Positions 1 to 8,953 of a DNA stretch of 42,278 bases are shown in pieces (position 1 is the first letter of the stretch; the number at the start of each line of letters is the position of its first letter). Under the pieces are notes generated by a model. That model searched no databases, was not told the origin of the DNA, and saw nothing but the letters and a program-made list of their open reading frames with translations. The translations under genes and the position numbers were made by a program. The stretch covers positions 1 to 42,278 of IMG/VR virus record IMGVR_UViG_3300020172_002369; one strand, 5' to 3'. Origin of the DNA: a virus.

Positions 1-1
1 A

Positions 2-1168
2 AGAACTGTCGCAGGTCCAGATGATCTATATAAAACTGATCGTGTAGGCAAGAAAGGTACCTTGAATAAGACTCGCATGGATATTATGAAAGCATTTAGT
101 CCATATCGTAAGACAGGCCCCGAAGGTCAATTGCCAGAGTCTGGTGTGGCGGAAGGCTCTGATGATGGCTACGGTTATAAGTCATTGTCAACCAAACAAA
201 TTATGAAGTTAATCCAATCAGGTAATTGGGAAGCTGTACAAGATGTTGTACCGGGCAAGCACATTCAATTACGAAACAATAGAAATGGCAAGAATACCAC
301 TGTCCATGTCAAGCAAGATGTAGCAGAAGGATTTGACGAATTGGATGCTTATATAAAAGCCAAACAAGCACCAAAACCAAGTGGTGGTGCTGGTATTAAG
401 CGCGGGTCATATGGAATGCCAGGACGGAAAATCGCAAAAGGTATGCAAGGGGCACGCCCAGGCGGTGGTGGCACAGGTCATACCACTCCGGGTAATAGAG
501 ATTTTGGAAGACCTCATAGCATACCAAGAGCAACACCAAGGGGTATTGACGACTATGACGCAAACTATCGTAGAGAAGTAGACGAAGGCGAATACAAAGA
601 CACCGTCAACAAGAGCAAGATACCTGCAGTGCAACGCAAAGCTCAAGGTGGTGACTGGAAAGTGTCCACCCAAGATCTTGAGCATGAACGCAGCAAGAGC
701 CCCACTGGCGCAGCTGGGCTGGCCAAAGCCAAACAACGCTTGGACATGAATGAAAATTTACGACAATTGCCGCCAGAGGTTATTGAATTGCTTAAGAAGG
801 TAGCGCAAAGCGATGCTGCTCCTGAACATAAAAAGGCTATCATTAACTCTATCATGGCCAAGTATCAGCCCGTCAAAGACATTGCAGAAACACCAACACG
901 AACCGCACGTGAAAAGTTCAACCAAGGTTTGAAACGTGCTGGCTTTGATCCTGAGGCTGCTGCCAAAAGACTCACTGACTTAATCGCCAAGCAAAAAGCC
1001 GAGCGTGACCAATTTGAAAAAGCAAATCCCGCAGTGTATGGTGATGACTCGGCGGTCAAAGAAGAAAAGGTTCGATTGGATCCTAAATGTTGGACAGGCA
1101 AAAAGATTGGTAATCCCAAGACCAAGGTCAAGGGCGGCGTTAGAGTTAACAACTGTGTGCCCAAATGA
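2..1168 (+). CDS. Unrecognised phage protein, 5'-truncated by window edge
   Basis: The reading frame is open to the left edge, so the gene starts outside the window; a TTG at 62 is only an internal codon. At least 388 residues are visible. The protein is rich in Lys, Gly, Pro and charged residues, with a Gly-rich stretch (about residues 125-165) and little hydrophobic core, suggesting a flexible or structural protein. The C-terminus carries a Cys-Trp-Thr-Gly-Lys stretch followed by a basic segment ending Asn-Asn-Cys-Val-Pro-Lys; I recall similar two-cysteine tails on T4-like marine phage proteins. The function is not recognised. The next gene starts in an ATGA overlap with its stop. Confidence 0.7.
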   Translation, partial: RTVAGPDDLYKTDRVGKKGTLNKTRMDIMKAFSPYRKTGPEGQLPESGVAEGSDDGYGYKSLSTKQIMKLIQSGNWEAVQDVVPGKHIQLRNNRNGKNTTVHVKQDVAEGFDELDAYIKAKQAPKPSGGAGIKRGSYGMPGRKIAKGMQGARPGGGGTGHTTPGNRDFGRPHSIPRATPRGIDDYDANYRREVDEGEYKDTVNKSKIPAVQRKAQGGDWKVSTQDLEHERSKSPTGAAGLAKAKQRLDMNENLRQLPPEVIELLKKVAQSDAAPEHKKAIINSIMAKYQPVKDIAETPTRTAREKFNQGLKRAGFDPEAAAKRLTDLIAKQKAERDQFEKANPAVYGDDSAVKEEKVRLDPKCWTGKKIGNPKTKVKGGVRVNNCVPK

Positions 1169-1314
1169 TTACTTACACATTAGAAGCCGTGATTGGGGTT
1201 GATCCTGACGGTAATCCAGTATCTGAGACGTTTGATATTCAGGCCAGTAACTGGAACGAAGCACGTCATAAGTTAGAACAGTTGGTGCAAGACGCCCAAC
1301 TAAATAGAGAATAA
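1165..1314 (+). CDS. Small hypothetical protein (49 aa)
   Basis: ATG at 1165 overlaps the previous stop as ATGA, a strong sign of translational coupling. The 49-residue product begins MITYTLEAVIGVDPDG and reads as a beta strand-turn-strand followed by a helix ending in QLNRE; it has no known motif. The 3' end contains a CTAAATA motif that may promote the next gene. It is too short for a family call, but the coupling and the soluble, non-repetitive sequence support a real gene. Confidence 0.55.
   Translation: MITYTLEAVIGVDPDGNPVSETFDIQASNWNEARHKLEQLVQDAQLNRE
1300..1306 (+). promoter_or_regulatory. TAAATA-type candidate late promoter
   Basis: CTAAATA lies 22 bp before the ATG at 1328, inside the end of the preceding small gene. 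The same motif precedes several other genes here and resembles the T4 late promoter core TATAAATA. The role is inferred from position only. Confidence 0.35.
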
Positions 1315-1327
1315 TAGGAGTTGTTAA

Positions 1328-2080
1328 ATGATATTAGTTCACAGTCCACTAGTACAACGAGGAATTTTACCACTTGCTGCTATACATAAAAATTGGATGA
1401 CAGAGTTTGGTCATTCAACTGATGCAGATGTATTTGCTGCAGAATACGATTTGGTCCTTGACAATGCATCTGATATCACTGTTGAACAATTGAATACTTT
1501 GAGAACTCTAGCATCACAATCAGGTAAAATTGTATTGACTGCATCATTAGATGTAATTCCTGCTGATATTAAGTCACTTAGTTTATCTAGTGGAAAGTTA
1601 GTTGGAATTATTGGTGAGGAATCTACTCGTGCCACAGAAACTTATTTAAAGTTACACAAATTTAAATTTAATTTTAGTTTTGCTGCCACTCAAACGTCAG
1701 AAATGACTTTTTATCAAGCCATGTATCAACAGTTGGGCATTCTAATTTTTAACGAAGTTGGCACGTCAGAACAGTACAGTGTCACTATCACTGCCATAGA
1801 CACACTAGATAAATTAAGTGGTCTAATGTCTGTGGTTCAAACAGACTATGGATTTTCAGCGCCAACACAGGACTGGTCTACTTGGTATACAACTCAAGTT
1901 ACTCCTTCAGAATTGCTAACAAACAATACTCAGATGGCTGCAGATTTTGTCACGTGCTGGAACACAATTAACACAGCCGGCATCAATGCGCAATTCCAAT
2001 CTTATCAGTCAGTGCTGGGGCAAGACAATGCCGCTAAATTTGAATCCGTAATTGATTACCTTCGTACTGCAACTGCTTAA
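1328..2080 (+). CDS. Hypothetical protein (250 aa)
   Basis: The ATG is preceded by a good AGGAG site (about 1317-1321). The 250-residue product has alternating strand/helix character, is rich in Thr, Ser and Ala, and has a Trp-Ser-Thr-Trp-Tyr patch in the C-terminal half. No signal peptide, membrane helix or catalytic motif is evident. Its own TAAATA motif upstream, and a pair of hairpins downstream, suggest a separately expressed, possibly late, transcript. It could be a virion component, but nothing in the sequence proves it. Confidence 0.7.
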   Translation: MILVHSPLVQRGILPLAAIHKNWMTEFGHSTDADVFAAEYDLVLDNASDITVEQLNTLRTLASQSGKIVLTASLDVIPADIKSLSLSSGKLVGIIGEESTRATETYLKLHKFKFNFSFAATQTSEMTFYQAMYQQLGILIFNEVGTSEQYSVTITAIDTLDKLSGLMSVVQTDYGFSAPTQDWSTWYTTQVTPSELLTNNTQMAADFVTCWNTINTAGINAQFQSYQSVLGQDNAAKFESVIDYLRTATA

Positions 2081-2113
2081 TAAACATAACCTTAGGACCG
2101 CTGGGGTTACGTA

Positions 2114-2153
2114 GGGCGGCTGCTGCCCGACGCTACAGACCGCTACCCTGTAG
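2114..2153 (+). other. Two tandem hairpins after the 250-aa gene
   Basis: GGGC (2114-2117) pairs with GCCC (2125-2128), and CTACAG (2133-2138) pairs perfectly with CTGTAG (2148-2153). No U-tract follows, so this is not a standard terminator. It could be an RNA-stability or processing structure in the roughly 110-nt gap before the next gene. Confidence 0.4.
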
Positions 2154-2189
2154 TACAAAGTGAGCATTAAAATAAAAATAATAATAATA

Positions 2190-2414
2190 ATGCTCTATGT
2201 CACCGAAGATGATTGTGGAGTGCCCGTGTATATGGTCACCAATAACGAAGGACTGTGTTTAATTCGCACCACAAATGGTGGAATGGCGCTTTATGTCAAC
2301 GCCTTTACCAAGAATATCAATCCCAATCTTCGCATCAATGTGGGCGGTGATACCGGTACCAGGAATGCTTTGAGTCCACGCATTTTTCATCATGTTCGAC
2401 GATACCACCGTTGA
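2190..2414 (+). CDS. Small hypothetical protein (74 aa)
   Basis: The start is placed at ATG 2190. A GTG at 2160 would add ten residues encoded by an AT-rich microsatellite (AAT/AAA repeats, 2168-2190), which looks non-coding. The product begins MLYVTEDDCGVPVYMV and ends in a basic His/Arg tail. No clear ribosome-binding site is visible because the upstream sequence is the repeat. It directly precedes the first twitch radical SAM gene. No family is recognised and the gene is uncertain. Confidence 0.4.
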   Translation: MLYVTEDDCGVPVYMVTNNEGLCLIRTTNGGMALYVNAFTKNINPNLRINVGGDTGTRNALSPRIFHHVRRYHR

Positions 2415-2445
2415 CTTTAGTGTTGTTTTACTGTATAACTGTTAG

Positions 2446-3480
2446 ATGAAATCCGAGACACTTGTTTACTACAAATACAAACCTACGGTAAAACCAAATC
2501 TTGCAGGTAAATTCTGCGCAATACCATTTTCAATGATTGAAATTGATGAAGATGGAGATGTGATGTTATGTGGGTGTCAGTATCATATGCCCTACGTGAT
2601 TGGCAACATATATCATAATTCTATCACGGACATCTGGCAAAGCCCATCAGCAAAAACAGTGCGTGATAGTGTAGTTGCAGGAGAGTTTACTTACTGCAAT
2701 TGGACTTGCCCAAATCTTCAAAATGCCCCACAGCGGCCGGATGTAATCCCAGATCCGGGTGTATTTCCAGCCTGGGTTAAAATTGACCTTGATCGTAGCT
2801 GTAATCTGAAATGCCCATCATGTCGTGAAACTGTAATCCAAGAAAAAGACAATACACGTATCGCCAAACAACAAGAAATTTTTTCTGAAATTGTTACTCG
2901 AGCGGCCAATAACCCTGATGTCAGCTATACTGTATTCCCAATTGGTAGCGGTGAAGTATTTGCTAGTCGAAGCGGATTGCATTTTTTAAAATCTCTGACC
3001 AATTATCCACACAATAATATACAACTGGCAATATGTACCAATGGCACATTATTATGGCACCACCGCGAACTAGTTGATCAACTGATACATCACATGTCAT
3101 TTACTGTCAGCATTGATGCTGCCACAGCTGAAACCTATGCTCTAGTACGCGGAGGTAACTGGGAAGAATTACAATTGGGCATAGACAGATATCAAAAAAA
3201 CATTCAGCACTTTACTTTTGTAGTACAGGAAAAAAATTGGCATGAGATTGAGTTGATTGCTGAATACGCCGATCAACTGGGCAAACGAGTTGATTATCAA
3301 AAGTTTTTAGATTGGGGGCATTGGACCAATGACTGGTGGCACGAAAATAATCCCTTGGATCGACACAAAGATCATTATTTGGCTGTGCTTGGCGCATTGA
3401 ATCAGGTGCAGCAACGCTATCCAAAATGTACGTTTTCTACTGAGCTAATAAATTTAATGAACAAGGTCAAACAGCGTTGA
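2446..3480 (+). CDS. Twitch-domain radical SAM protein
   Basis: This 344-residue protein has the radical SAM cluster motif CNLKCPSC (C119, C123, C126). A cysteine-rich segment precedes it (FCAIPF, CGCQ, GNIY, then TCP near residue 84), of the twitch/SPASM auxiliary-cluster type, placed at the N-terminus. Family members cleave S-adenosylmethionine to make a radical and often modify peptides or sugars; the substrate here is unknown. It is the first of three similar genes (others at 10651 and 18326). All share the order of auxiliary cluster first, SAM cluster second. Confidence 0.8.
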   Translation: MKSETLVYYKYKPTVKPNLAGKFCAIPFSMIEIDEDGDVMLCGCQYHMPYVIGNIYHNSITDIWQSPSAKTVRDSVVAGEFTYCNWTCPNLQNAPQRPDVIPDPGVFPAWVKIDLDRSCNLKCPSCRETVIQEKDNTRIAKQQEIFSEIVTRAANNPDVSYTVFPIGSGEVFASRSGLHFLKSLTNYPHNNIQLAICTNGTLLWHHRELVDQLIHHMSFTVSIDAATAETYALVRGGNWEELQLGIDRYQKNIQHFTFVVQEKNWHEIELIAEYADQLGKRVDYQKFLDWGHWTNDWWHENNPLDRHKDHYLAVLGALNQVQQRYPKCTFSTELINLMNKVKQR

Positions 3481-3505
3481 CTACGCCCAAATTATTTGCT
3501 ATATT
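3477..3505 (+). promoter_or_regulatory. Sigma70-like promoter for dsbA-polymerase
   Basis: TTGACT (3477-3482), a 17-bp spacer ending in TTGC, and TATATT (3500-3505) form a near-consensus host-type promoter with an extended -10 (TGC). It overlaps the stop of the radical SAM gene and lies just before the AAGGAGG site of dsbA. Confidence 0.65.
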
Positions 3506-3525
3506 GTATATCTAAGGAGGTGTAT

Positions 3526-3786
3526 ATGAACGATCGTATTTTTACAGCAGAACAAAAAGCCAAGCTCACGCAGCTTATCAACCAAGGCATGCAGGTCATG
3601 CACGAAGTTGAAACACTCAACGGTGGCCTTGCTGACACAGTCAAAGCCATCGCCGAAGAACTGGAAATCAAGCCAGCTGTGCTGAAGAAAGCAATTAAAA
3701 TTGCACACAAAGCTGAATTTGGCAAGGCACAGCAAGATCATGAACTATTAGAAACTATTCTTACAACGGTTGGTAAAACACTTTGA
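3526..3786 (+). CDS. dsbA: DsbA-like dsDNA-binding late transcription factor
   Basis: ATG 3526 follows a near-perfect TAAGGAGG site; an upstream in-frame ATG at 3496 would include the promoter and ribosome site and is rejected. The 86-residue product has the helical layout of phage DsbA proteins: an N-terminal helix with EQKAKLTQLINQG, a central GGL..TVKAIAEELEIKP segment, then KKAIKIAHKAEFG. In T4, DsbA binds double-stranded DNA near late promoters and affects late transcription. The polymerase gene starts in an overlap with its stop, so the two are probably translated together from the sigma70-like promoter just upstream. Confidence 0.7.
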   Translation: MNDRIFTAEQKAKLTQLINQGMQVMHEVETLNGGLADTVKAIAEELEIKPAVLKKAIKIAHKAEFGKAQQDHELLETILTTVGKTL

Positions 3787-6449
3787 GTTACATTGATGCA
3801 CTATTTGATCGTGAACACGATCGCATACATGTAGTAGAAAGACGCGACGGTGAACGCTGCTATCAAGAGTATCCGGCCAACTATATTTTCTACTATGATG
3901 ACCCGCGTGGGAAGTTCCAGAGTATCTATGGAAATGCTGTGTCTAGATTCTCCACACGCAGCAACAAAGAGTTTCGCAAGGAGCTGCGCATACAAAACGG
4001 TAAACGGTTCTATGAATCTGATATCAATCCGGTGTTTCGTTGCCTAGAAGAAAACTACAAAGGACACGACGCACCACGTTTACATGCAGCGTTCTTTGAC
4101 ATCGAAGTAGACTTTGATCCGGAAAAAGGATATTCAAGACCCGATGATCCATTCAACCCCATCACAGCAATATCAGTATATCTGAGCTGGTTAGATCAAC
4201 TTGTGACTCTGGCTATACCTCCGCGGCACATCAGCATGGAAACTGCCCAAGAGCTTGTTGCAGACTTTGACAACACTTTCTTGTTTGAATCTGAATCAGA
4301 GATGCTGAAGATGTTTTTGGATCTTATTGATGACACTGATGTGTTGAGTGGATGGAACTCAGAAGGCTATGATATTCCTTATACTGTAAATCGTGTGATT
4401 AGAGTTCTCAGCAAAGATGATACACGCAAATTCTGTTTGTGGGGGCAACTTCCTAAGCAAAGAACGTTTGAAAGATTTGGTGCCGAAGCACAGACATATG
4501 ACCTCGTAGGCCGCGTACACATGGACTATATGCAATTGTATCGCAAGTATACATATGAAGAACGTCACAGCTATAGTTTGGATGCCATTGGTGAATACGA
4601 AGAGGTTGGTAGCAAGACAGCATTTGAAGGAACACTTGATCAACTCTACAATCAAAACTTTAAACTATTCATTGACTACAACAGACAAGACGTTGTGCTG
4701 TTGGCCAAACTAGACAAGAAACTAAAGTTCTTGGATCTTGCCAACACACTGGCACATGAAAATACTGTGTTGCTGCAGACCACAATGGGTGCTGTGGCAG
4801 TGACCGAACAAGCAATCATCAATGAAGCTCATGAACGTGGATTGGTAGTGCCTAACCGTAGAGAAAGACTCACAGATGAAGACACACAAGCCGCAGGTGC
4901 CTATGTTGCTTATCCCAAAAAAGGTCTCCACGACTGGATTGGATCAATTGACATCAACTCGCTCTATCCCTCAGCAATCCGTGCTCTTAACATGGCCGGC
5001 GAAACAATTGTTGGTCAACTCCGGCCAACAATGACCGATAGGTATATTGCAGACAAAATGCGCAGTGGTTCAAGTTTTGCTGCTGCGTGGGAAGGTTTGT
5101 TTGGCAGTTTAGAATACACTGCTGTGATGGAACAACAGCGTGGCACTGAAATCACAGTTGACTGGGAGGACGGAGAAGAAACTGTGTACTCAGCTGCTGA
5201 AATTTGGCGGATGATCTTTGATAGTAATCAACCTTGGATCCTATCGGCCAATGGTACTATCTTTACTTACGAACGCGAAGGCGTGGTTCCAGGGTTGCTC
5301 AAACGTTGGTATGCCGAACGCAAAGACATGCAGAAAAAAGCAAGAGAATACGAAGGAACAGATGACGTACAATTTGAATACTGGGACAAACGACAGTTGG
5401 TTAAGAAGATTAATCTTAATAGTTTGTATGGTGCTATTCTCAATCCTGGTTGTAGGTTTTTTGATAAACGAATTGGTCAATCAACCACACTTACTGGAAG
5501 AGCCGTGGCCAAGCATATGGACGCTTACGTCAATGAGTGTCTCACAGGCAAGTATGATCACACAGGTGAAACAATTATCTACGGTGACACAGACTCATGT
5601 TACTTTTCAGCCTGGCCAGTACTGAAGAAAGAAGTAGAAGAGGGTCGTATGACCTGGAACAAAGATGTTTGTGTGCAGCTATACGATGGTATTGCTGATC
5701 AAGTCAATGATAGTTTTCCGGCGTTTATGGAACAGGCATTTCACATACCCCGAGACATGGGTGCAGTGATACGTGGCGGCCGTGAACTTGTGGCATCCAA
5801 GGGTTTGTTTATTACAAAGAAACGTTATGCTGTGCTGTACTATGACAAAGAAAACAAACGTGCTGATGTTAATGGCAAGCCTGGCAAAGTCAAAGTCATG
5901 GGCTTGGATCTCAAACGTTCGGACACGCCCAAAGTAATCCAAGACTTCTTGTCGGACGTTTTAAACGATGTGTTGACTGGTGCCGAGAAAGACGCTGTGA
6001 TTGAAAAAATCAAAGAGTTCAAATATGTGTTCAAAGAACGTCCGGGCTGGGAGAAAGGTACTCCCAAACGTGTAAACAATCTCACCAAGTTTGTCAAGGC
6101 CGAAGAGCGCGAAGGTAAAACCAACATGCCTGGGCATGTACGTGCTGCAATGAATTGGAATACTATGAGACGCATGCACTCGGACAACTACAGCATAGCC
6201 ATTGTTGATGGCATGAAAACTATTGTGTGCAAACTTAGAAGCAATGCCCTGGGTTGGACATCAATTGGGTATCCCACAGATGAGTTGCATTTGCCTGCAT
6301 GGTTTAAAGAGTTACCGTTTGATGATAGTGAAATGGAATCAACAGTGATTGATGCCAAGATTGATAACTTGTTGGGTGTGCTTGATTGGGAATTAGCAGC
6401 CGCAACAAACACAGAAAATACATTCCAAAGCCTATTTGAATTTTCATGA
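3783..6449 (+). CDS. 43: DNA polymerase, family B (T4 gp43 type)
   Basis: The 888-residue length is close to T4 gp43. The proofreading 3'-5' exonuclease motif FFDIEVDF gives D106 and E108. The polymerase motifs are DINSLYPS (D390), the NSLYG region following the RQLVKKI segment (about 540), and YGDTDS (D602, D604), so both catalytic aspartate sites are intact. The TTG start at 3783 overlaps the dsbA stop (TTGA). It replicates the phage genome with the clamp encoded at 7439. The clear T4-type match anchors the whole window as phage. Confidence 0.97.
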   Translation: MSYIDALFDREHDRIHVVERRDGERCYQEYPANYIFYYDDPRGKFQSIYGNAVSRFSTRSNKEFRKELRIQNGKRFYESDINPVFRCLEENYKGHDAPRLHAAFFDIEVDFDPEKGYSRPDDPFNPITAISVYLSWLDQLVTLAIPPRHISMETAQELVADFDNTFLFESESEMLKMFLDLIDDTDVLSGWNSEGYDIPYTVNRVIRVLSKDDTRKFCLWGQLPKQRTFERFGAEAQTYDLVGRVHMDYMQLYRKYTYEERHSYSLDAIGEYEEVGSKTAFEGTLDQLYNQNFKLFIDYNRQDVVLLAKLDKKLKFLDLANTLAHENTVLLQTTMGAVAVTEQAIINEAHERGLVVPNRRERLTDEDTQAAGAYVAYPKKGLHDWIGSIDINSLYPSAIRALNMAGETIVGQLRPTMTDRYIADKMRSGSSFAAAWEGLFGSLEYTAVMEQQRGTEITVDWEDGEETVYSAAEIWRMIFDSNQPWILSANGTIFTYEREGVVPGLLKRWYAERKDMQKKAREYEGTDDVQFEYWDKRQLVKKINLNSLYGAILNPGCRFFDKRIGQSTTLTGRAVAKHMDAYVNECLTGKYDHTGETIIYGDTDSCYFSAWPVLKKEVEEGRMTWNKDVCVQLYDGIADQVNDSFPAFMEQAFHIPRDMGAVIRGGRELVASKGLFITKKRYAVLYYDKENKRADVNGKPGKVKVMGLDLKRSDTPKVIQDFLSDVLNDVLTGAEKDAVIEKIKEFKYVFKERPGWEKGTPKRVNNLTKFVKAEEREGKTNMPGHVRAAMNWNTMRRMHSDNYSIAIVDGMKTIVCKLRSNALGWTSIGYPTDELHLPAWFKELPFDDSEMESTVIDAKIDNLLGVLDWELAAATNTENTFQSLFEFS

Positions 6450-7387
6450 AACTAAGTGATGTCGTTCGTTATAAAAATACCATAGATCAGTTGCAAAGTG
6501 ATCAAAGTTATCGTCGCGAAGTTGACTTTCGTCTTGATGATCTTATGCGAGCAGTTCGTACCGAAGTTAACATTCGTAATAAATTTGAACTTGATGTTCA
6601 ACACACTGTTGATACTGTTTATTCTTCGCTGCGAAATCTAGAAGAAGAAATGCTTAATGTTGCTCGTGGTGTTGATGCGTTGATAGAAGAAATACAGCCT
6701 CAGTATTTTGAACAAAGTTACAAATGGTATACTGACGAGATGCAACACGAGACTGCACAGTATATTTTAGATCGAAAATTAATTATTAAACCGGAAGAGC
6801 ACGAAATTTTATCAGCTAGAATAAAAACCTGGGCTGATTGGAAATTTCCTGTGTTGTGTATTCGCCCCGGCACTGAGGATTTCGTCAATCACTTAGTGGC
6901 CGGTAGTCCTCTATATATTGTTGATCAATTCCACGAACTGCTAACGCCAACACTGGAAAGATTTAATGAAAAGTACCGCCGTCACATAAGACCCTATGTG
7001 TTCAAAGAAAAAGAAACTGAGCCTATATTTCCCTTCCTACCTGAGAATCAGTTTGGATTGATATTTGCCTATAACTTTTTTAATTTTAGGCCCTTGGAAT
7101 CTATCAAGAACCATCTTGCTGAACTGTTGAAAAAACTGCGACCAGGTGGAGTGTTTATTTTTACCATAAACAACTGTGACAATGCACACCCAGTGGCATT
7201 GGCTGAAAAAAATTATAGTTGTTATACGCCTGGTGGAATGATCATAAACCTTGCAAAACTTCTAGGCTACGAACATCGGTACACGTTTGATGCCAAAGAT
7301 CATCTTTGCTGGATTGAACTTGCCAAACCTGGAGAACTCACTACACTACGTGGTGGACAAAGTCTCGCAAAAATTATACCAAAATAG
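6446..7387 (+). CDS. Methyltransferase-like protein with helical N-terminus
   Basis: ATG 6446 overlaps the polymerase stop (ATGA). Residues 1 to about 110 are helical and charged, probably a coiled coil. The rest resembles a class I methyltransferase fold: a strand PVLCIRPGTEDFV, an acidic strand end PLYIVDQ, FGLIFAYNFFNF, and a LRPGGVFIFTINNCD segment typical of the strand 5 region. The glycine-rich SAM loop is weak (IRPGTED), so it may be degenerate or bind another ligand. Coupling to the polymerase suggests a role near replication or DNA modification, but the substrate is unknown. Confidence 0.55.
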   Translation: MKLSDVVRYKNTIDQLQSDQSYRREVDFRLDDLMRAVRTEVNIRNKFELDVQHTVDTVYSSLRNLEEEMLNVARGVDALIEEIQPQYFEQSYKWYTDEMQHETAQYILDRKLIIKPEEHEILSARIKTWADWKFPVLCIRPGTEDFVNHLVAGSPLYIVDQFHELLTPTLERFNEKYRRHIRPYVFKEKETEPIFPFLPENQFGLIFAYNFFNFRPLESIKNHLAELLKKLRPGGVFIFTINNCDNAHPVALAEKNYSCYTPGGMIINLAKLLGYEHRYTFDAKDHLCWIELAKPGELTTLRGGQSLAKIIPK

Positions 7388-7416
7388 TTGTAAAATCTAA
7401 ATACCCCTGTTACAAT
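7388..7416 (+). promoter_or_regulatory. Sigma70-like promoter before clamp gene
   Basis: TTGTAA (7388-7393), a 17-bp spacer and TACAAT (7411-7416). The spacer also holds CTAAATA (7397-7403), so early-type and candidate late signals overlap here. Confidence 0.5.
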
Positions 7417-7438
7417 AACACATCACATTGGAGAACCT

Positions 7439-8164
7439 ATGAGAGATAATCTGTTGGATTTAGTAGAACACACTTTTGATCTTGGTTGTATTGACCTGAT
7501 CAAAATCACAGGCACTGACAAAGAAACTTTGGTGTCAGGGCTTGATGACAAAGAACGCAAAGTAGTAATTGAAGCACGGTTCGCCAACCCTGCTGCAGAG
7601 TTTATTGGCACATTTGGTATGCCTAATCTTAACAAGCTGAAAATTCTTTTGAACTTACAAGAGTATCGTGAGAATTCTAAACTGTCTATTACAAAGAAAA
7701 GCACAGGCGAACCCGACGGTATTGCATTTGAAAATGCCACTGGTGACTTTAAAAACAGTTATCGCTTTATGAGCAGTGAAATTGTTTCAGACAAACTCAA
7801 GGCAGTGACGTTCAAAGAACCCAAGTGGCACATTGAGTTTGAACCTAGCATCGCCGGCATTCAACGCTTGAAGATGCAGGCACAGGCCAATGCCGAAGAA
7901 ACCCTGTTCCAGGCCAAGACTGAAGGCACAGACTTAAAGTTCTTCTTTGGTGACCACTCAACCCATGCTGGTAACTTTGTGTTTCAATCGGACATTACCG
8001 GACAACTCAAACGTGCTTGGGCATGGCCGGTGTCTACATTCATTTCAATTATGAATCTCAGTGGCGACAAGAAAATCAAGATCAGTGATGATGGCGCTGC
8101 AGAGATCACAGTAGATTCAGGCTTGGCCGTGTATCGTTACATTCTTCCAGCACATACAAAGTAA
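7439..8164 (+). CDS. 45: DNA polymerase sliding clamp (gp45-like)
   Basis: The 241-residue length is near that of T4 gp45 (228). It has the duplicated beta-rich clamp layout: FIGTFGMPNLNKLKILLNL in the first half, and a C-terminal half with FVFQSDITGQLKRAWAWPV followed by KIKISDDGAAEITVDSG and a final strand YRYILPA. The clamp encircles DNA, tethers the polymerase, and in T4 also activates late transcription. A GGAG site precedes ATG 7439. It has its own promoter signals. The kinase-transferase gene follows directly after its stop. Confidence 0.85.
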   Translation: MRDNLLDLVEHTFDLGCIDLIKITGTDKETLVSGLDDKERKVVIEARFANPAAEFIGTFGMPNLNKLKILLNLQEYRENSKLSITKKSTGEPDGIAFENATGDFKNSYRFMSSEIVSDKLKAVTFKEPKWHIEFEPSIAGIQRLKMQAQANAEETLFQAKTEGTDLKFFFGDHSTHAGNFVFQSDITGQLKRAWAWPVSTFISIMNLSGDKKIKISDDGAAEITVDSGLAVYRYILPAHTK

Positions 8165-8953
8165 ATGGCACAACGTATATTAATCATGGGATTGCCTGGT
8201 GCAGGTAAAACCACTTTCGCCGAAGCTCTAAGAGAACGACTCTGGCAAGAAGGTCGTACTGCAAACTGGCTCAATGCTGATGCTATTCGACAACAGTATA
8301 ATGACTGGGATTTTAGTCAAGAAGGTCGTGTGAGACAAAGTAAACGTATGCGTGAACTTGCCGATGCTTCTACAACTGACTATGTAATTGCAGATTTCGT
8401 TGCACCACTAGTTGAAATGCGCAACAATTACAAAGCCGATTGGGTTATTTGGGTAGATACAATTCGTGAAGGCCGGTATGCTGACACCAACGCTATGTTT
8501 CAAGAACCTGATGTGTATGATTTTCGCATTACTGAGCAAGCAGCAGAAAAGTGGAGCGAATTTGTTGCCACACACATTTTAGAAAATCGCCGTAGGCCAA
8601 CTTTTGATTGGCAAAAGGAAACTGTGCAGATGCTGGGACGCTGGCAACCTTGGCATGATGGCCATAGAGCTTTGTTCGAACGGGCTATTGCCAAGACTGG
8701 GCAAGTGTGTATAATGATTAGAGATTGCCAGGGCTGGCAAGGATCAAATCCATTTGAAATTGCCAAAGTCAAAAGTTTTATACAGAGAGATTTAGATCCT
8801 ATATATCAAGGTCAGTATGAAATTATTGTAGTGCCAAATATTGTTAACATCACTTATGGTAGAGATGTTGGGTACAAGATTGAACAAGAAACATTTGATG
8901 ATCAAATATCGTCTATCAGCGCAACAAACATAAGAAAACAACTAGGTGTCTAA
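8165..8953 (+). CDS. Kinase-nucleotidyltransferase fusion protein
   Basis: Two domains are visible in 262 residues. The N-terminal half has a P-loop GLPGAGKTT (9-17) and the layout of adenylylsulfate or small-metabolite kinases (VIADFVAP, then ADWVIWVDT). The C-terminal half has a nucleotidyltransferase signature GRWQPWHDGH (H164, H167) and a late SATNIR motif like the ISSTxxR of NMN adenylyltransferases. This is the reverse domain order of NadR, so NAD salvage is one possibility; sugar or sulfate activation is another. It sits between clamp and dpdA with overlapping stop and start. Confidence 0.7.
   Translation: MAQRILIMGLPGAGKTTFAEALRERLWQEGRTANWLNADAIRQQYNDWDFSQEGRVRQSKRMRELADASTTDYVIADFVAPLVEMRNNYKADWVIWVDTIREGRYADTNAMFQEPDVYDFRITEQAAEKWSEFVATHILENRRRPTFDWQKETVQMLGRWQPWHDGHRALFERAIAKTGQVCIMIRDCQGWQGSNPFEIAKVKSFIQRDLDPIYQGQYEIIVVPNIVNITYGRDVGYKIEQETFDDQISSISATNIRKQLGV

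Noticed and set aside
865-1164. Minus-strand open frames, here and in many other places.
   Set aside because: All lie opposite convincing + strand genes and none shows a family motif or ribosome site, so no minus-strand gene is called.
5218-5625. A 135-codon frame within the polymerase gene.
   Set aside because: It lies inside a fully conserved polymerase region in another frame, with no ribosome site.
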